A DNA stretch of 64,000 nt from Limnochordaceae bacterium (lineage in GTDB: Bacteria; Bacillota; Limnochordia; Limnochordales; DUMU01). The DNA lies in contig JADBKQ010000010.1 in the NCBI GenBank assembly GCA_014896305.1, positions 1 through 64,000 of the forward strand. Reading direction: 5' to 3'. The position numbers were made by a program, and so were the translations under genes. Positions 1 to 10,859 of the stretch are shown here, piece by piece (positions within the stretch are counted from its first letter, which is position 1; the number at the start of each line of letters is the position of its first letter). The notes beneath the pieces are model-generated. The model saw nothing but the letters and a program-made list of their open reading frames with translations, did not search any database and was not told where the DNA came from.

Positions 1-357
1 TCCACCGCCACCCCCAGCCACCGTTTGACTGGTTCGGACGACGCAACCAGGCACCCATCGGTGTCCTTGAATCCCGGTGGGCAGGGAGATTGTGGCGGCG
101 CTACCGCCGGCGGCCATGGCCTTGGCCTGCCTGGTGGCCGTGACGGAGTACGGCGGCAAGCAGCTGTGGGAAGGGATTCTCGTCCTGCCCCACGCCCGCC
201 GGCCGCTCCGGACTGGCTGGACAGCATATGTGGCGTTTCGCCTGGCCACCTGGCTGCTGTACGGTACGTCGCTGGGCTGGCTGCGACTCCTTCACGACAT
301 ACATGAGCGCAGGTTCAGGTCGATGGTGAAATGACGACTGCCGTGGCCGCAGGCCGT

Positions 358-450
358 GGGCCAGGCGTCAATTTGGAGGAAGCTAGGGCGGAATTCTGGG
401 TCGGCAAATACGAAGCCGTTACAAGGGCCAAGCGTCAATTTGGAGGAAGC
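358..450 (+). repeat. 26-bp near-perfect direct repeat GGGCCARGCGTCAATTTGGAGGAAGC (358-383 and 425-450), IS-end-like
   Basis: Two copies read directly in sequence, 67 bp apart; resembles multiple terminal binding sites of IS21-type elements (inference). Confidence 0.6.
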
Positions 451-604
451 CAAGGTAGGGCGGCCCCTTCTGACCGACGTCCCGGCGATGCCCCCTTCCC
501 TTGGTTCACGCGGCCACCCGCCAATAACGGCGTCACCAAGCTTGCAACCAGGTCCAACAAGCGCCAGATGTGATCACCACGAACGGCTGCTTCAGCAACG
601 CGGA

Positions 605-928
605 GGGGGGCAATAATATTACCACCTTTCCGGCGCGCCAAGTGGAAACAAAATGACCCTATTCCCTTCCCCTGCCTCGCCTCTCATCAAAATCCCTGCT
701 ACAGCGTCCTCGCCTTCTAGCTGCTCGAACGATATGCCCAGCTACAGGCTCTGCCAGATATCTCCGCGTAAACCTCAGTCTCACCTTTCTCCCCACCGCT
801 CTTGGGCCTCAGACATTCCTCCAGCTCAGCCCCGGTCACGGACAGCCCCTCTCCCCTGGCGAAAGGATAAGGTCATTATATTTCCACCTTTGGTCTTTTT
901 GGTGCGGTAACTATATTTCCCCCTGGGA
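605..928. mobile_element. Short element relic with about 50-bp imperfect inverted termini (MITE-like or deleted IS)
   Basis: Minus strand 657->605 GGTCATTTTGTTTCCACTTGG..GGTGGTAATATTATTGCCCCC aligns with plus strand 871->923 GGTCATTATATTTCCACCTTTGG..GGTGCGGTAACTATATTTCCCCC. No intact transposase ORF inside. Confidence 0.5.
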
Positions 929-1176
929 TTTTTGACACTGTCGAATCGTCAGGAGCCTAGTCTCCTTGGGAGAGCGCTGAATTAACCGGCGCTCAGCCGT
1001 CGGGACACTCGAAGAAGCCCATGACTACAGCATCCAGCGAATACCACTCGGCCTAATGGGCCGTTTTTTAAGCGCTCTCCTTGGTGGGAACTATAGTACC
1101 CCCTCGGATTTTCGACACCGTCGAATGGTCAGGAGCCCAGTCTCCTTGGTGCGGTAACTATATACCCCCTGGGATG
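901..1176 (+). repeat. About 68-bp dispersed repeat GGTGCGGTAACTATATTTCCCCCTGGGATTTTTGACACTGTCGAATCGTCAGGAGCCTAGTCTCCTTGG: two full copies (901-969, 1083-1149) and one partial (1148-1175)
   Basis: Direct sequence comparison of the copies; the two full copies flank an inverted repeat GGAGAGCGCT/AGCGCTCTCC. Confidence 0.65.
1049..1069 (+). terminator. Intrinsic-terminator-like hairpin CGGCC-TAATG-GGCCG-TTTTTT
   Basis: 5-bp GC stem, 5-nt loop, six T residues. Confidence 0.4.
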
Positions 1177-1239
1177 CCTGCCATGCCGACTCGCCCGCCT
1201 GTGATGGCCGAGCCGTCACAGGCGGGCGTGGTCCGACCG

Positions 1240-2742
1240 CTAGGCGTTGCTGGCTTGCCCTACCTTCTCCACCTGGCCCTTGGGCCTGGCAAAGATCATC
1301 CGCCCGGCCGAGGTCTGCAACACGCTGGTCACCAGCACTGTAACCAGGTGGCCCACGTACTCCCGGCCACCGTCAATCACGATCATCGTACCGTCGTCCA
1401 GATACCCTACTCCCTGGCCTTGCTCCTTGCCATCCCGCAGCACCCGCACCTCCATCTCTTCCCCAGGCAACACCACCGGTTTGACGGCGTTGGCCAGGTC
1501 GTTGAGGTTTAAAACCCCGACACCGTGCAGGCGGGCTACCTTGTTGAGGTTGTAGTCGTTCGTCACCACCCGTGCCCTCAGATGCCGCGCCAGCCGGACC
1601 AAAGTCAGATCCACATCCCCGTTATCTGCCAGAACATCCTCCAGGATCACGACCTCCGTCGGCAGGTCCTTGCGCATCTGTCCCAGCAGGTCCAGCCCAC
1701 GCCGCCCCCGGTTCCGCTTGAGTACATCGGCAGAATCCGCCAACCGCTGCAGCTCCGCGATGACGAAGCCCGGTACCACCAGCGGACCCTCGAGAAATCC
1801 AGTAGCCGCCACATCAGCAATCCGGCCGTCAATGATGGCGCTTGTGTCCAACAGCTTGGGAATGCCCGAGTAGACCGGTTGTCCTGTCGGCTCGCTCGCT
1901 CCAGCCACTCCGATTGTGCCGCCCATCCTGGCCGCGCCAGCGGCACCCGTCATACTGGCCGTACCGACCCTGTCCCCCGCACCGGCACCGCCAGCCCCAG
2001 CAACACCAGGCCCGACGTTAAGGCTGGCTGGACTCCGGCTTGACGCCGGTTTCGTGACCGCCGGGGCCTGGGCCTCCGCGGTCCCCTCCCCAGATGTAGA
2101 AGCCATCCCGCTTTCTGCCATCCCGTCCGCCATCGCCCCTGCTGGGGCTGCCCTCCCTCCGGATACCGTCACCACTCCTGACGCCGTCGTCACCCCCGGC
2201 GTCGTCGCCACGACCCCCACTGTGCCGGCTGTGACCATCGGCCCTTCTATCGCCGCTCGTCCTGCTTCCTCCCCCGCTCCCCCTGCCACTACCTGCTTAC
2301 GAACCCCGTAATGAGCCCATAGCGGCAGCCACTCGTCCTTCTTACGCAAGGCAACCATTACTCCCAAGTAGCCGAACAGAAGCGTGATGGCCAGACGCAA
2401 ACAGGCTCCGACCCACGGAATAGGAGGCACGGCAACCGTCAGCAACACAGCGACCAGCAATCCAGCGACCAGCCCTGTTAGCCCGAACACAATGTCCCCT
2501 GCCGGAACCCTTTGCACCCACGAAAGCCACTGTCGCACCCCGCTGGTGAACTGCCGCACGAGCCACGGAAGGAGGACTACGGCCACACCGGCTCCGATGA
2601 AAGCGGCCAGCACCTGTGAACGCCAATTGGCCCAGCCGAGTTGGACCAGCCAGCGGTTCCCCACCGTGGCGAGACCCGCACCCCAGTAACCCGCAGCCGC
2701 ACCAACCAACAGTGAGGCGACCCGCATCCAGCGTTCCCTCAC
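1240..2742 (-). CDS. YacL-type integral membrane protein with PIN and TRAM domains
   Basis: N-terminal TM helices; PIN motif [16 protein letters not shown]..; C-terminal TRAM-like region; location near disA/radA/carD typical of Bacillota. Confidence 0.9.
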   Translation of the reverse strand: MRERWMRVASLLVGAAAGYWGAGLATVGNRWLVQLGWANWRSQVLAAFIGAGVAVVLLPWLVRQFTSGVRQWLSWVQRVPAGDIVFGLTGLVAGLLVAVLLTVAVPPIPWVGACLRLAITLLFGYLGVMVALRKKDEWLPLWAHYGVRKQVVAGGAGEEAGRAAIEGPMVTAGTVGVVATTPGVTTASGVVTVSGGRAAPAGAMADGMAESGMASTSGEGTAEAQAPAVTKPASSRSPASLNVGPGVAGAGGAGAGDRVGTASMTGAAGAARMGGTIGVAGASEPTGQPVYSGIPKLLDTSAIIDGRIADVAATGFLEGPLVVPGFVIAELQRLADSADVLKRNRGRRGLDLLGQMRKDLPTEVVILEDVLADNGDVDLTLVRLARHLRARVVTNDYNLNKVARLHGVGVLNLNDLANAVKPVVLPGEEMEVRVLRDGKEQGQGVGYLDDGTMIVIDGGREYVGHLVTVLVTSVLQTSAGRMIFARPKGQVEKVGQASNA

Positions 2743-3028
2743 GAACCGCTCACCTCCAAGATCATTCTGCTGCTGCTGGGCTAGTCTCTCCCTGGTCCGA
2801 CATCCTTATCCCACCGGACGCCCTCCTTGCTGAATGAAAAGAGCGTCTGGTAATGTGGGTATTCCGCTTGACGGCTGCCGGCGAAGGTGCCTGCCTTCGT
2901 CCATTGGTGGCGTTGCGTGCCCCTCTCCAGCTCAGCTAGGGTCGCCACATACCGCGGCAGGCCGAGCTGGGACGCAGAGCCCGGACCAGACCGCCCCACA
3001 ACGACGTCCGGCCTGGCCCAGACGCGCC

Positions 3029-3064
3029 AAGAGGCGACCGGGCCCACGCGTCCCGTCGCCTCTT
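3029..3064 (-). terminator. Stable hairpin AAGAGGCGAC..GTCGCCTCTT downstream of carD, no U-tract
   Basis: 10-bp plus 3-bp stem located 23 nt after the carD stop on the minus strand. Confidence 0.45.
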
Positions 3065-3086
3065 GCGATTGATGGCTATCCCTACT

Positions 3087-3563
3087 TCAGCCCAGGCAAT
3101 GCTCGAGCTCTGTCGCCACTTCCTCTTCGGTTGCGTCCTGGGCTAGAGCCAACTCGCTCAAGAGGATCTGACGAGCGCTCTCCAACATCCTCTTCTCCCC
3201 GGTCGAGAGCCCCTTCTCCCGGTCTCGTTCAGCAAGGTTTTTAACCACTTGGGCTACCTCAAAAATGTCCCCGCTGCGAATCTTCTCCAAGTTAGCCCGA
3301 TAGCGACGGTTCCAGTTGCTTGACATGCCTGTCGTGTTGCCCTTCAGGATATCGAGCACCTGATCAACACTACTGCGATCGATCACCTGCCGCAGGCCCA
3401 CTGCTTCTGCTGAATCCATTGGGATGAGTACTTTTAGCTCACCAACAGGTAGTCTCATCACATAATAACGGTGTTTTTCATGAAGGACCTCTTTCTCCTG
3501 AATGTCTTCGATGATTCCGGCCCCGTGCATCGGATGAACCACTTTGTCACCTATCTTAAACAT
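3087..3563 (-). CDS. carD: CarD/CdnL-family transcriptional regulator
   Basis: N-terminal MFKIGDKVVHPMHGAGIIEDIQEKEV is characteristic of CarD. Confidence 0.93.
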   Translation of the reverse strand: MFKIGDKVVHPMHGAGIIEDIQEKEVLHEKHRYYVMRLPVGELKVLIPMDSAEAVGLRQVIDRSSVDQVLDILKGNTTGMSSNWNRRYRANLEKIRSGDIFEVAQVVKNLAERDREKGLSTGEKRMLESARQILLSELALAQDATEEEVATELEHCLG

Positions 3564-3612
3564 CGAAGAACCTCCAGTGAGGCCGCACTGCCAAATAGGA
3601 ATTTCTATTCCT

Positions 3613-3641
3613 ATTGTAACACGCTACCCTTCCCCTGTCAA
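3613..3641 (-). promoter_or_regulatory. Sigma-A-like promoter for carD: TTGACA-17 bp-TACAAT
   Basis: Minus strand reads TTGACAGGGGAAGGGTAGCGTGTTACAAT upstream of carD. Confidence 0.65.
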
Positions 3642-3662
3642 TTTTCTGACGGCTCTCCTGCC

Positions 3663-3692
3663 TTGACAGTCAGCCCTAATGCTGGCTATAAT
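3663..3692 (+). promoter_or_regulatory. Sigma-A-like promoter TTGACA-18 bp-TATAAT for the gene at 3761
   Basis: Consensus hexamers read directly; divergent to the carD promoter. Confidence 0.7.
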
Positions 3693-3760
3693 CGGGCTAT
3701 CGGCCTCCTTTGATCTGGGACTCGATCGCTGGCCTCATGCGCTCGAAGGGGAGCGATATC

Positions 3761-4159
3761 ATGTCACGCCCTGAGTCGTCTCCGTTGCCAGCCCTCCAGG
3801 AAGCAGTTGCCAATAACCTCATTCGCCATCGCAGTATCCTGGATATCATCTCCAAACTCGATGAAACCAATGCAAAGGTGAATCGTTCCGTCGCACGATC
3901 GGTGACGCTGTGTGGATGTATCCAAGTGCATGCAGAAAAGCAACAGCTAGGCGAGAGCTTGCACCAGTGCCTGGAGTGCGCTAATTCCCATGTTCAGGGC
4001 GAGCTGTGCGAAGAGTGCACGGAGCAGTTGGAGCAAGAGTTGGGTAGGCACCTGTATTACTTGGCCGCCCTCTGCAATTCCCTGGGGGTCAGTTTGGATC
4101 AGGTGGTCCGCCAGGAATTAGAGCGTTTGTCAGCCCTGGGGCTTTTTACCCTAGCCTGA
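3761..4159 (+). CDS. Conserved uncharacterised clostridial-type protein (RHRSILDIISKLDETNAKVNRSVARSVTLCGCI family; recalled as often labelled DUF1573)
   Basis: Sequence signature with CGCI and later CLEC/CEEC cysteine pairs; ATG at codon 18 of the listed ORF better fits the family start. Confidence 0.65.
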   Translation: MSRPESSPLPALQEAVANNLIRHRSILDIISKLDETNAKVNRSVARSVTLCGCIQVHAEKQQLGESLHQCLECANSHVQGELCEECTEQLEQELGRHLYYLAALCNSLGVSLDQVVRQELERLSALGLFTLA

Positions 4160-4319
4160 ACCTACCCCTTTTTCGAAGGAGCGAATTCCTCGACCGGCTC
4201 TCCTGTCGGCCGAGGGTTGTATCCTCGGCAAGGAATACTGCATGGGTAACGAGAGCCAGTTGCAGCCTGCGGGCAGTCAGGTGTCGGGTCCGATGTGATG
4301 CTCCGCGATGGACAGCTCC

Positions 4320-5396
4320 CTACAAGTGCCGTTCTAACATGGCCTGCTCATGGAGTCGGCGCAAGCCGTCCTTGATGGCTTTGGCCCGCACCTCGCCAAT
4401 CCCGTCGACTTCGTCCAGCTGTTCTACACTGGCAGAAAGGGTCTGGGGCAACTGGACGAACTTCCGTACGAGGTTGTCAATGACCGGCATCGGCAGCCGG
4501 GGAATCTTGCTCAGCAGACGGTAGCCCCGCGGGGTGAGCGGCCGGTCCAGGTCAACGTTGGCAGCGGTGTATCCCAGTAGCCGAGCTAGCTTCAGCAGGT
4601 CCACCAGTTCCTCGGCACTCAGGGCATCGACTTGTTGCTGGACTTGCTCGGGCGTCCGGTCTCCTTCAATGATGCAGTAATCGCGGATGACCAAGCGAGC
4701 TTCCATCAGCACGTCTCCGAGCGTCTCTTCTTTTTGTAATTGAATGAGATGGCCTTCTGTTCCTAGCTGTGCAATGTACCGGTCGATCTCCCGGACGATC
4801 TTCGCCACCATGCCGGCCCGAGAGATCACGGTGAGCACGTCCCCCAATGAGGCCAGGTTTTCAAACTCCAATGCGTTCAGGTTCGTCAGCGATTGATCCA
4901 ACGCAATCCGAAACTTTTCCAGAGTTTGTAAAGCCTGGTTCGCCTTGGTCAGAAGGAGGCTGGTCTCAGGCAGCAGGTATTTCCAGTTCCCCTGGTATAG
5001 CGTGATCACATTACGCCGCTGCGAAATGGAGATGACGAGCTGGCCCGTCTGCCGGGCAACTCGTTCTGCCGTGCGATGGCGTGTACCGGTCTCATCCGTC
5101 GGGATCATCGGGTCAGGCTGGAGCTGGGTGTTGGCGAACAATATCTTTTTGGCATCGGAACTGAGCACGATGGCGCCGTCCATTTTGGCCAGCTCGTATA
5201 AGGCCTGGGGGGTCAGATCGGCGTCGATCCGAAAGCCGCCGTCCACTAGCTCCAAAACCTCGGGGCTATCCCCGATGACGATGAGAGCGCCGGTGCGGGC
5301 TCGCAACACGTTTTCCAATCCCTCATACAGGACGGTACCCGGCGCCACCAGCCGCAACGCCCGCAACAATGGATCCGTGTTCTTTTCGTCCGGCAT
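4320..5396 (-). CDS. disA: DNA integrity scanning diadenylate cyclase DisA
   Basis: DAC domain motifs DGA and GTRHRTAER; C-terminal HhH region. Confidence 0.96.
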   Translation of the reverse strand: MPDEKNTDPLLRALRLVAPGTVLYEGLENVLRARTGALIVIGDSPEVLELVDGGFRIDADLTPQALYELAKMDGAIVLSSDAKKILFANTQLQPDPMIPTDETGTRHRTAERVARQTGQLVISISQRRNVITLYQGNWKYLLPETSLLLTKANQALQTLEKFRIALDQSLTNLNALEFENLASLGDVLTVISRAGMVAKIVREIDRYIAQLGTEGHLIQLQKEETLGDVLMEARLVIRDYCIIEGDRTPEQVQQQVDALSAEELVDLLKLARLLGYTAANVDLDRPLTPRGYRLLSKIPRLPMPVIDNLVRKFVQLPQTLSASVEQLDEVDGIGEVRAKAIKDGLRRLHEQAMLERHL

Positions 5397-5510
5397 GCTT
5401 TCACCTCAGAAGCAGTCTACGGGGGTACAACCGTCGTCCCGGCGAGGCCCGGATACGCCTTACCGCCTGTGCTCCGCAGAAGGCTGCTGGTAGGCAGGAA
5501 CCAGATCCTC

Positions 5511-7127
5511 CTACCGCGTTATCCATGATAAGGCTTCATCCAAACGGCGAATCCCTACACAGTCTACATCGGCTCGCGCTGCCAGAAAGCGCAGGTTTCC
5601 GGTTGGCAACAAGCAACGGTGCAATCCGGCCCGGGCGGCCTCCGCCACACGCCGCTCCGCCTGATGAACACTGCGCACTTCGCCAGCCAATCCCACCTCG
5701 CCAGCTACCGCCAGGTCGTCCGGTACAGGAAGTCCCCGCAAACTGGATGCTACTGCCATGGCCACCGCCAGGTCCGCCGCCGGCTCGTCGACACTGATCC
5801 CACCGGCCACATTCACATAAACATCGAACGTCGCCAGAGCCAGCCCGGCCCGCTTCTCCAGCACGGCCAGCACCATGGAGACACGACGAGCATCGATGCC
5901 GCTGATGAGCCGGCGCGGGGTACCTCCAAAGGGAGCGGTGGTTGCAAGGGCTTGTACCTCCACCAGAAGGGGGCGCTGACCATCCATAGCTGCCAGCACC
6001 ACGGAACCGGGTACCTGATGCGGCCGTTCCGCCAAAAAGCTGGCCGATGGGTCGCTGACCGGCTTCAGTCCTTGCTCTACCATCTCAAAGATGCCCAGTT
6101 CTTGCGTGGATCCGAAACGATTCTTGTGAGCTCGGAGCGTGCGGTAGGCAGACCGATCATCACCCTCAAAGGATAGCACGACGTCCACAATGTGCTCCAC
6201 CAACTTGGGGCCGGCCAACAGGCCACTCTTGGTCACGTGGCCGACGAGGATCACAGCTGGCCCACCGCTCTTGGCGAGCGCCAGGAAATCGGTGGCAACT
6301 TGCCGGACTTGCGTGACACTGCCCGGAGCAGCCGGCACCTGAGGGTCAAACACCGTCTGCAGGGAGTCCACCAGCACGAGGTCGGGGTTGAGCTTGCCGA
6401 CCGCCTCAAAGACGAGCTCCAGCGACGTTTGGTTCATCAGAAAGAAGGTGGGGGCAGCGGTTCCCAGTCGCCGGGCCCTCGTTCCCACTTGACCAGCGGA
6501 TTCTTCCCCTGACACGTACAAGACACGCCTTCCCTGCTGAGCCAGGGCATTGCCTACCTGCAACAACAGGGTAGATTTGCCGACGCCTGGGGCACCGCCC
6601 AACAAGATCAGTGAGCCGGGCACAATCCCGCCCCCCAGCACCCGGTCCCATTCCCCGATCCCGGCCGGCCAATGCGGGTCCGCGGCGGCGATGCAAGCCG
6701 CCATGGTGACCGGCTGGGTGGGCGTTTCCAGGGCGGCCGCCGATATCTCGTCTGCAGCTAGCAAGCGGCTAAGAGGCGGCCGGGGCGCGCAGACGCCTCC
6801 AGCGGCATCAGGCCCCCCCTGGGCCCGGCTTGCAGCCATATCGGAAGAACCAGCGGGAGAGACCCCCCCGGCAGTGCCGGCAGAAGACGAAACCGCCGCC
6901 ACAGAAGGGCCGGCCGAAGACGCGGAGGAAGCAACGGCAGAGGCGGCAGCTGCCCGCCAGGAATCCAGCAACCTCACGGCAGGCTGAACTGCTACAGCTG
7001 CACCCCCCTCGTCCACCGGTACTTCCCGGAAGGTGTTCCAGCTGCCACAAGCGTAACAATGCCCCTGCCACTTGGCACTGACCGCTCCGCAGCTGCTACA
7101 GACGAAATGGGTTTTCGGCTTGGCCAC
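5511..7127 (-). CDS. radA: DNA repair protein RadA/Sms; start taken at GTG (V)AKPKTHFVCSSCG
   Basis: N-terminal CxxC zinc finger, Walker A GGAPGVGKSTLLLQ, KNRFG motif, Lon-like C-terminus. Confidence 0.95.
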   Translation of the reverse strand: MAKPKTHFVCSSCGAVSAKWQGHCYACGSWNTFREVPVDEGGAAVAVQPAVRLLDSWRAAAASAVASSASSAGPSVAAVSSSAGTAGGVSPAGSSDMAASRAQGGPDAAGGVCAPRPPLSRLLAADEISAAALETPTQPVTMAACIAAADPHWPAGIGEWDRVLGGGIVPGSLILLGGAPGVGKSTLLLQVGNALAQQGRRVLYVSGEESAGQVGTRARRLGTAAPTFFLMNQTSLELVFEAVGKLNPDLVLVDSLQTVFDPQVPAAPGSVTQVRQVATDFLALAKSGGPAVILVGHVTKSGLLAGPKLVEHIVDVVLSFEGDDRSAYRTLRAHKNRFGSTQELGIFEMVEQGLKPVSDPSASFLAERPHQVPGSVVLAAMDGQRPLLVEVQALATTAPFGGTPRRLISGIDARRVSMVLAVLEKRAGLALATFDVYVNVAGGISVDEPAADLAVAMAVASSLRGLPVPDDLAVAGEVGLAGEVRSVHQAERRVAEAARAGLHRCLLPTGNLRFLAARADVDCVGIRRLDEALSWITR

Positions 7128-7158
7128 GCCGACTCCCGAATAGCGAAGGGGCGGGCCC

Positions 7159-9687
7159 TCAAGAGGGCACGCCCGATTTCGCCTCGGTCTCCTTCTTTTC
7201 CGCCGGCTCGGCCTTATCCACCACTGCGCTGGCAGGCGGCGCTGGCAGGCCTTCCGGGTTGTCGGCAAAGGCCAGCTCCTCTTTGCTTTTCACGCCCACA
7301 TAGATGGTGCTATTTTCCGGGAAGTGCCCCTCTAGCACCTCATCCGACAGTGGGTTTTCCAGGTACCGCTGGATGGCCCGACGAAGCGGCCTGGCTCCAT
7401 ACTCCTTGTCGAAGCCCTTGTCCACCAGGAACTCCTTGGCCTCCTCCGTCAGCACCAGATCGATATTGCGCTCCTTGAGTTCCTGCCGCACTTCCTTGAG
7501 CATGATGTCCACGATCTTCTTGATATCGTCACGCGTCAGCGAGTGGAAGACGATGATTTCGTCGATCCGGTTGAGGAACTCCGGCCGGAACGTTCGCCGC
7601 AATTCCTCCGTCACTTTGGACTTCATCTGTTCGTACGCTGAACGCTCATCCTCGTAACGACGGAAGCCGATGGACGTCTGCCGCTGGATCTCGTGCGCCC
7701 CCACGTTGCTGGTCATGATCAGCACCGTGTTGCGAAAGTCGACCGTACGACCCTGCGCGTCGGTCAAGCGCCCATCCTCGAGTACTTGCAGCAGAACGTT
7801 GAATACTTCGGGATGCGCCTTCTCCACCTCATCAAAGAGGACGACAGAGTATGGGTGGCGGCGCACTCGTTCCGTCAGCTGTCCGCCCTCTTCGTAGCCC
7901 ACATACCCAGGAGGTGCGCCCATCAGACGGGAGACCGTGTGCCGCTCCATGTATTCGGACATGTCGAGGCGAATCATGGCATCCTCGTCGCCAAACATGG
8001 CCTCGGCCAAAGCACGCGCCAGCTCACTCTTGCCCACGCCGGTTGGCCCCAGGAAGATGAAGGAACCAATCGGCCGCCTGGGGTTCTTGAGTCCGGCCCG
8101 TGCCCGCCGAATGGCCCGGGCGACGGCGCTAATCGCCTCATCCTGCCCAATCACGCGCTGGTGCAGGATCTCTTCCAGGTGGAGCAAGCGCTCCGTCTCC
8201 TCCTGGGCCAAACGCTGGACTGGAATCCCCGTCCAACCGGAGACGACCTCCGCGATATCCTCTTCGGTCACGACTCCCTCGGTGCGGCTACGGTTGTTCT
8301 TCCAGTCATCCCGTTTCTTGTTGAGCTCATCCTGGAGCTTCTGCTCCAGATCCCGCAGCTGAGCCGCCTTTTCGAACTCCTCATTCTTGATGGCCGACTC
8401 CTTCTCCACGCGGGCGTTCTCGATCCGCTCCTCCAGTTCCTTGAGCTCCGGGGGTGCGACCAACGCCTTCAGACGGACCTTCGAGGCTGCCTCATCCATC
8501 AAATCGATGGCCTTGTCTGGCAAGAACCGGTCCGACACGTACCGATCCGCCAACCGGGCCGCGGCTCTCAGCGCCTCGTCTGTGATTTTCACCCGGTGGT
8601 GCGCCTCGTAGCGGTCTCGCAGCCCTTCCAGGATTCGGACCGTGTCCTCGGCGCTCGGTTCCTCCACCATAATGGGCTGGAAGCGGCGCTCCAAAGCCGC
8701 GTCCTTCTCCACGTGCTTGCGGTACTCGTCGATGGTGGTCGCCCCGATGGCCTGCAACTCCCCGCGAGCCAGGGCCGGCTTGAGAATGTTGGAGGCGTCG
8801 ATGGCGCCTTCCGCCGCTCCGGCGCCGATGATCGTGTGCAACTCATCGATGAAGAGGATCACATCGCCCGAGGCACGGATCTCGTCCATCACCTTCTTGA
8901 GCCGCTCCTCGAACTCACCCCGGAACTTCGAACCGGCTACCAGGGCGCCCAAGTCCAGCGCCACCACCCGCTTGTTGAGGAGGGTCTCCGGCACATCGCC
9001 GGCCACGATCTTCTGCGCCAGTCCTTCCACGATAGCCGTCTTGCCGACCCCTGGTTCACCAATCAGCACGGGGTTGTTCTTCGTTCGCCGGGAGAGGACC
9101 TGGATCACCCGTTGGATCTCTTTCTCCCGCAGGATAACCGGATCGAGCTTGCCTTCCCGAGCCTGTTCGGTCAGATCACGTCCGTACTGGTCCAGGGTGG
9201 GAGTTTTACGGCCACGCCCCGTCGCTTTCGGACCGCTCACGACATTACCACCCAACAGCTCGATCACGGTACGGCGGACCTTCTCCACGTCCGCCCCCAT
9301 GTTTTTGAGAACCTGAGCCGCTACCCCCTCGCCCTCTCGAATCAGGCCCAGGAGAATGTGCTCAGTGCCAATATAGGTGTGGCCCAAGTTACGCGCCTCG
9401 TCAAAAGCGAGTTCCAAAACGCGCTTGGCCCGCGGCGTGAAGGTAGGCTGTCCGGTCGGTGGCGCCTCGCCCCGGCCGATCACCTTCTCTACTTCCATTC
9501 GCACCCGGTCCAGGCTAATTCCCATGGATTGAAGGGCTCGTGCGGCCACCCCATCGCCCTCGGCACACAGGCCCAACAGGATGTGTTCCGTTCCGACGAC
9601 GTTGTGACCAAGCCGGCGAGCCTCCTCCTGGGATAAGACCACAACTTTTTGTGCTCGTTCCGTGAACCGTCCAAACACCGCGGTCAC
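7159..9687 (-). CDS. clpC: ATP-dependent Clp protease ATP-binding subunit ClpC
   Basis: Clp N repeats, two AAA+ modules ([27 protein letters not shown]), UVR motif. Confidence 0.97.
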   Translation of the reverse strand: MTAVFGRFTERAQKVVVLSQEEARRLGHNVVGTEHILLGLCAEGDGVAARALQSMGISLDRVRMEVEKVIGRGEAPPTGQPTFTPRAKRVLELAFDEARNLGHTYIGTEHILLGLIREGEGVAAQVLKNMGADVEKVRRTVIELLGGNVVSGPKATGRGRKTPTLDQYGRDLTEQAREGKLDPVILREKEIQRVIQVLSRRTKNNPVLIGEPGVGKTAIVEGLAQKIVAGDVPETLLNKRVVALDLGALVAGSKFRGEFEERLKKVMDEIRASGDVILFIDELHTIIGAGAAEGAIDASNILKPALARGELQAIGATTIDEYRKHVEKDAALERRFQPIMVEEPSAEDTVRILEGLRDRYEAHHRVKITDEALRAAARLADRYVSDRFLPDKAIDLMDEAASKVRLKALVAPPELKELEERIENARVEKESAIKNEEFEKAAQLRDLEQKLQDELNKKRDDWKNNRSRTEGVVTEEDIAEVVSGWTGIPVQRLAQEETERLLHLEEILHQRVIGQDEAISAVARAIRRARAGLKNPRRPIGSFIFLGPTGVGKSELARALAEAMFGDEDAMIRLDMSEYMERHTVSRLMGAPPGYVGYEEGGQLTERVRRHPYSVVLFDEVEKAHPEVFNVLLQVLEDGRLTDAQGRTVDFRNTVLIMTSNVGAHEIQRQTSIGFRRYEDERSAYEQMKSKVTEELRRTFRPEFLNRIDEIIVFHSLTRDDIKKIVDIMLKEVRQELKERNIDLVLTEEAKEFLVDKGFDKEYGARPLRRAIQRYLENPLSDEVLEGHFPENSTIYVGVKSKEELAFADNPEGLPAPPASAVVDKAEPAEKKETEAKSGVPS

Positions 9688-9703
9688 CGTCCTTCCGATT
9701 GTC

Positions 9704-10774
9704 TCAGTCTTTCTCCCCCAAAGCCTCTGCTATGCGGCGCCGAATCCAAGCGGCTCTGGCCACATCCCGAGCGGAGGCATCCATCTCCCGGCCCATCAGC
9801 CGCTGCAAGTGAGCGGGCCGGATCTGCACCAACAGCTCCTGCAAAACGATAGGCTGTATCCCAGTGATCAAGCCCAGGTCGATCCCCAGCCGCACATCTG
9901 ACAGGAAGGTGAGGGCGTCTTGGGTGGATAGCTGGCGAGCATAACGAAGGGTGCCCAAAGCTCTCCAGACACGGTCCTCCAAGGCCAGCCGATTCTGATC
10001 CACCAAAGCCTGGCGCGCTCCTCGTTCCTGCAAAATCACCTGGTGTGTGACATCGGTCAGATGGGAGATGATATCCTGCTCTCGCGGTCCCAGGGTAATC
10101 TGGTTACTGATCTGGTAGATGTTCCCTACCATCTCGCTGCCCTCGCCGTAGAGTCCACGCACCACCAATCCGATCTGCCCAAGGCCCACCGACAGCCGGC
10201 GGATCTGCTGGGCTAGCGAAAGAGCAGGCAGGTGCACCATCACCGACGCTCTTAACCCTGTCCCCAGGTTCGTAGGGCAAGCGGTCAGGTACCCGCGGCC
10301 GTCGTCAAAGGCATACTGAAGCCCTGCATCCAGGTAGTCGTCGAACCGATTGCCCAACTCGAGCGCCTTGTTCAGCGCCAAACCGGGCTGGAATGCCTGG
10401 ATGCGCAGGTGGTCCTCCTCATTGATCATAATACTGACCGTTTCATCCGATTGGATGATCACCCCTTTGTGCTCCACATCCGTCGCCTGCTGGGGACTAA
10501 CCAGATGACGCTCCACCAGCAACTGGCGATCCAGCGGCTCCAGCTGGTTCATACGGAACAACGTCAGGTCTCCCAGTCCTCGGGCTGACTCCAAAAGATT
10601 CCCACACACCTGTAACACATGTTCCAGTTGCTCACCACTGGCCGCGTTCGGGAAGGGGATCTGACGCAGGTTCCGAGCGAGGCGAATGCGGCTGGAAAGC
10701 ACCACGTCACTATCTTCGCCGCTACCTCCCATCCAGCCCGCGCCGCCGTGCGCAAGCAGATCCTCCATGTTCAT
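9704..10774 (-). CDS. mcsB: Protein arginine kinase McsB
   Basis: [16 protein letters not shown] and NEEDHLRIQ motifs of the guanidino kinase fold. Confidence 0.95.
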   Translation of the reverse strand: MNMEDLLAHGGAGWMGGSGEDSDVVLSSRIRLARNLRQIPFPNAASGEQLEHVLQVCGNLLESARGLGDLTLFRMNQLEPLDRQLLVERHLVSPQQATDVEHKGVIIQSDETVSIMINEEDHLRIQAFQPGLALNKALELGNRFDDYLDAGLQYAFDDGRGYLTACPTNLGTGLRASVMVHLPALSLAQQIRRLSVGLGQIGLVVRGLYGEGSEMVGNIYQISNQITLGPREQDIISHLTDVTHQVILQERGARQALVDQNRLALEDRVWRALGTLRYARQLSTQDALTFLSDVRLGIDLGLITGIQPIVLQELLVQIRPAHLQRLMGREMDASARDVARAAWIRRRIAEALGEKD

Positions 10775-10859
10775 TCCGGCCCGCCTCCTCCCGCCAGCGA
10801 ATCACGAAGATCATCAGCACCACCCCAACGGCTCCAAACACCATTACCAGGCCCGCGCG

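Noticed and set aside
25-334. Overlapping short ORFs at the left edge (93 aa and 85 aa)
   Set aside because: No family motif recognised, mutually overlapping frames, adjacent to mobile-element debris; coding status not supportable.
358-1176. CRISPR array
   Set aside because: Repeats are too few, of unequal spacing and partly inverted; no cas genes nearby.
2781-3047. 88-aa minus ORF between carD and the PIN/TRAM gene
   Set aside because: No motif, includes the terminator-like hairpin; likely untranslated.
7693-9636. 647-aa plus-strand ORF antisense to clpC
   Set aside because: Frame mirrors the ClpC coding strand in high-GC DNA; no recognisable domain; clpC is unequivocal.
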